From: Paraspadella gotoi | Taxonomy: Eukaryota; Chaetognatha | Reading direction: 5' to 3' | DNA: 64,000 nucleotides | Assembly: GCA_051294375.1 (NCBI GenBank) | Contig: CM119264.1 | Span: 9,745,907-9,809,906 of the forward strand | Shown: positions 61,511 through 64,000 of the stretch, piece after piece | How the letters are laid out: every line of letters begins with the position of its first letter | How positions within the stretch are numbered: position 1 is the stretch's first letter | Made by a program: the position numbers and the translations under genes | The notes under the pieces: model-generated | Database searches by the model: none | What the model saw: only the letters and a program-made list of their open reading frames with translations | What the model was told of the DNA's origin: nothing

Positions 61511-62335
61511 TAAACTTTTTTATTGAACCGGTTGAAATTTTTTCTTTACAGTAATATTGACGGTTCATATCGGCGAAAATGTGGCTTTTAATGATTTCTT
61601 TACTAATCATTGTCCTTGTTCAAGCTTAAATCTTCTTTGTCATGGTTGTTATTATCATAATTATAACTACTCATAATGGAATTTAACGCATTTGTCATCA
61701 TCGAGCAAGTCCTTAGTGGCTTTCTCATCTGTTTCATATTTTTCTGCATCTTTGTCATCGAAGATTTGTATTTTGCAGTATTCGAAACTAACAATTATTG
61801 CGCAAGTCATCGACAGATAAATATCACTTTCCCTAAATCTTTAGTTCTGATAGCAAAGAGAACAACGTAGGAAGCAATGTTGTTCGGAGGCAAAGTTGGT
61901 TCAGGTGTCAAAATTGTTAATCTAGTTTATGATTTCGCTGAAATGCTTCCTCGTCGATGAAATACAGAAGGAGCGACGGAATCGATCAGCGAAGATAAAG
62001 ATTGAATCAAAGAGAATTGGAGAAGAAAGAAAATATTGCAACAGTGAAAGTGATAAGTGATAAGTGGATATTATTGGTGGATGGCAATGTCTAGAGATAA
62101 ATGGAAGTTTCAGATATCAAAGCAGATGGCATCTTTGGATGGTTCACCTTATCAGTCTGCCAGGAATCAACTTCAGTATTTTATGAATTATGCCGCATTG
62201 AATTTCTAGCCATGTGACCGCTTTTGTAGGTGGATACGTGACTGCACAAGTATGATACATATGCACTTTAAAGGTCTTATGTTACCTTTTCTTAACATAC
62301 TTGATGAAGTTTTAACGGAGTTATAAGCATTTAAA
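61511..62335. other. no gene seen
   Basis: AT-rich; short frames on both strands (61603-61794 minus, 61676-61870 plus) overlap each other and lack domains. Confidence 0.5.
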
Positions 62336-62339
62336 ACAA

Positions 62340-62412
62340 AAGTGGAACTGACCGACCGACCAACTGCCTTTCGGACCGACCAACCGTCCGACCGACCGAC
62401 CGACCGAGTACC
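62340..62412 (+). repeat. (GACC)n tract
   Basis: GACCGACCGACC units with interruptions, like the tracts in the hairpin-ended repeats at 1034 and 9257, but with no obvious terminal hairpin nearby. Confidence 0.7.
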
Positions 62413-63704
62413 CGCGGCGTAACCCTCTTAAGCCACTCACATCGTGCAATATACTTTTATATAAGCCATTTCGAGAAATATGACCCCTTTAAAAGCTACT
62501 AAAATAGTATTGATACATATTTAATTTGGCGAGTCGATTGTCGAATGACGAACTTCGGATCAACCAATCAACACTGGTAGACGGAGAAACAATGATATTC
62601 GACTTCTTGCTGTCTCATATCTTGATATGCAGTTCATACATAAATTACATAAATTACTTTCCTTCATCTCTTGCCATACATTCCATATATACGTATAATA
62701 ATTAATGTTACATTCCCTCAATCCCTCATTTTCCCAAAATCTTCTCTCGTTTAATTCTTTTCATTCCCCGAGAAATTAATACTCGAAGTCCATTTCCCTC
62801 CACAATGAAACTACCTTTCGGAAAATAACTAGTAAATGTACTACCACCTTAATAAACAACTATTTCATCGAAGTTACTACCTTAGTATGGCATTAACGAC
62901 CACCTAAACAGAGACCACTTCAACCACCAATCAAGTCCCACTTTGGAAACCACCCCGTTTCGAAAACGACCACCTCAACCAGTGGGCGTGGCTGAGCGGA
63001 TGAAGGAAAGAAAAGACAAGAAGCGGAGGGACGATTCCCCGACCTGATTACGTGCCTCGGGCGTCAAACTTGGAGCTGAGAACCAGGCCGGAAAAGAGGG
63101 AGAGAGGGAGTGGGGAGAGAGGGAGAGGGGAGAGAGAGAGGAGTGAAAAGAGTGGAGACCGGTGAGGGGAAGGGAGAAAAAGAAATTAAATAAGGGAGAG
63201 AAATAAAAAGAAGAAAAGAAAATAGAAAAATATGAGTGGGAACGGGGAAAGAGAGAAAAACATTGTAGAGAAACAAAGAAACTCTGAGAATCGGGAAAGA
63301 TGAAAGGAAGAGAGAAACTTGGATAGAAGGCGAGAGTTAGAAATAAGAAAAAAAAAGGAAGAATTGTGGTAGTACTAGGATAGTTAGTTTGGTTTTATAA
63401 AAATAAAAGAATAAAATATAAAATGTGGAAGGATAATTTTTCTGGACGAAATTGATTGGGAACGAGGGGAGTAAGGGATAACGCTTTGTGAAACGGATTG
63501 GGATGGAAAAGGAAAAAGAAAAAATAATGAAAAGTAAAGAATCAGAATTCGAACGGGGAATGCCGGGAGTGGAATGGGGATGAGAAATGAGATAAGAACG
63601 CAGGAAGGTAGATGATAATGGGAATTTAAAATGGAAAAGGAATAAGGAAACAAAAAGATTTTATGCGAATTAATGATGAGGAACAAACTATATAAATACC
63701 TTTG
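62413..63704. other. no gene seen; purine-rich 63090-63620
   Basis: From 63090 the plus strand is strongly purine-biased (GGGAGAGAGGG-type). Minus-strand Phe/Ser/Pro frames come from this bias. Confidence 0.5.
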
Positions 63705-63762
63705 GGACAACCAATATAAAAATTAACCATTCATTAAATAAACAATCTATCCCGGACAGGCC
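63705..63762 (-). repeat. dispersed 78-bp repeat, minus-strand copy
   Basis: Minus strand: CCTGTCCGGGATAGATTG, TTTATTTAATGAATGG, TTTATATTGGTTGTCCC. Confidence 0.7.
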
Positions 63763-63907
63763 ATGGCGGACTCATGTATCGATGTATTGATTTCTTTTTG
63801 GTCCCTCCTCTTGAATGTTGAACTCTCTCTCCCTTTCTGACCATTTCCTTGTGACGCTTCTTCTTGTCACAACCACATTTTCGGTTATATCTTTCCAACT
63901 TTTCCAG

Positions 63908-64000
63908 TCAAGGCTGCGAACGGATCTTCGAAAGTCAAAGGGGAAAAGGAAAGAAGCTTCGTCGTGATCCTCAACAATATCCTCTTCATCCTTTTTTCAC
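63908..64000 (+). CDS. partial coding exon running off the window
   Basis: After a good acceptor (CAACTTTTCCAG) the frame reads KAANGSSKVKGEKERSF and then VVILNNILFILFS to the window end, the start of a membrane helix. A hydrophilic loop followed by a helix suggests a membrane protein; the family is not identifiable from 30 residues. Confidence 0.4.

Overview
This is a window of an invertebrate animal nuclear genome. Genes have GT-AG introns, GC-rich exons lie in AT-rich introns and intergenic DNA, AATAAA-type signals follow several stop codons, and there are very many (TC/GA)n, (TTTC)n and (ATAC)n microsatellites. Families recognised are ceramide synthase, a cyclase/kynurenine-formamidase-like enzyme, two SLC36-type amino-acid transporters and a TRPM cation channel. 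I cannot name the species.

Layout. 0.5-1.5 kb (+): the last three exons seen of a ceramide synthase. 1.7-10.2 kb: gaps, a self-complementary block and a direct duplication, with no confident gene. 10.3-11.7 kb (+): cyclase-family secreted enzyme. 12.5-15.3 kb (+): unrecognised gene with a proline/glutamine-rich, acidic, disordered C-terminus. 16.6-19.3 kb (+): complete 8-exon SLC36 transporter. 20.4-23.5 kb: a second SLC36 paralogue whose exons 1-3 plus the first 15 bases of exon 4 are on the minus strand, while the rest of exon 4 to exon 8 is on the plus strand, as if about 1.77 kb had been flipped. 26.0-26.4 kb (+): two small exons with a coding 15-bp repeat. 30.2-34.1 kb (-): TRPM channel gene. 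35.4-35.75 kb: a purine-rich centre, after which everything from 35.4 back to 22.3 kb reappears as its reverse complement (35.73-46.9 kb), carrying broken copies of TRPM, the small gene and SLC36 exons 4-8. 47-64 kb: mostly repeats, including a second inverted duplication (49.4-53.5 kb), a roughly 390-base A tract and a 1.3-kb purine-only satellite. Only weak partial exons were seen there.

The main message is structural. The arms of the large inverted repeat differ mostly by single-base insertions and deletions. In several places the right arm has the sensible reading frame and the left does not, and elsewhere the reverse. Gaps of exactly 25 N sit at or near duplicated sequence. I therefore think much of the apparent palindrome and duplication structure is unpolished long-read gap filling, possibly with two haplotypes placed side by side. 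Two real structural differences seem to exist between the arms: a 2.18-kb insertion with Helitron-like ends, present only in the left arm, and a SINE-like insert of about 230 bp, present only in the right arm.

The genes do not form one pathway. The only functional cluster is the neighbouring pair of SLC36 transporters, which have identical lengths for exons 5 and 6 and so probably arose by tandem duplication. I found no convincing novel multi-gene system. The items most worth checking are the SLC36 inversion, the hairpin-ended dispersed element family, and whether the 22-47 kb palindrome is real.
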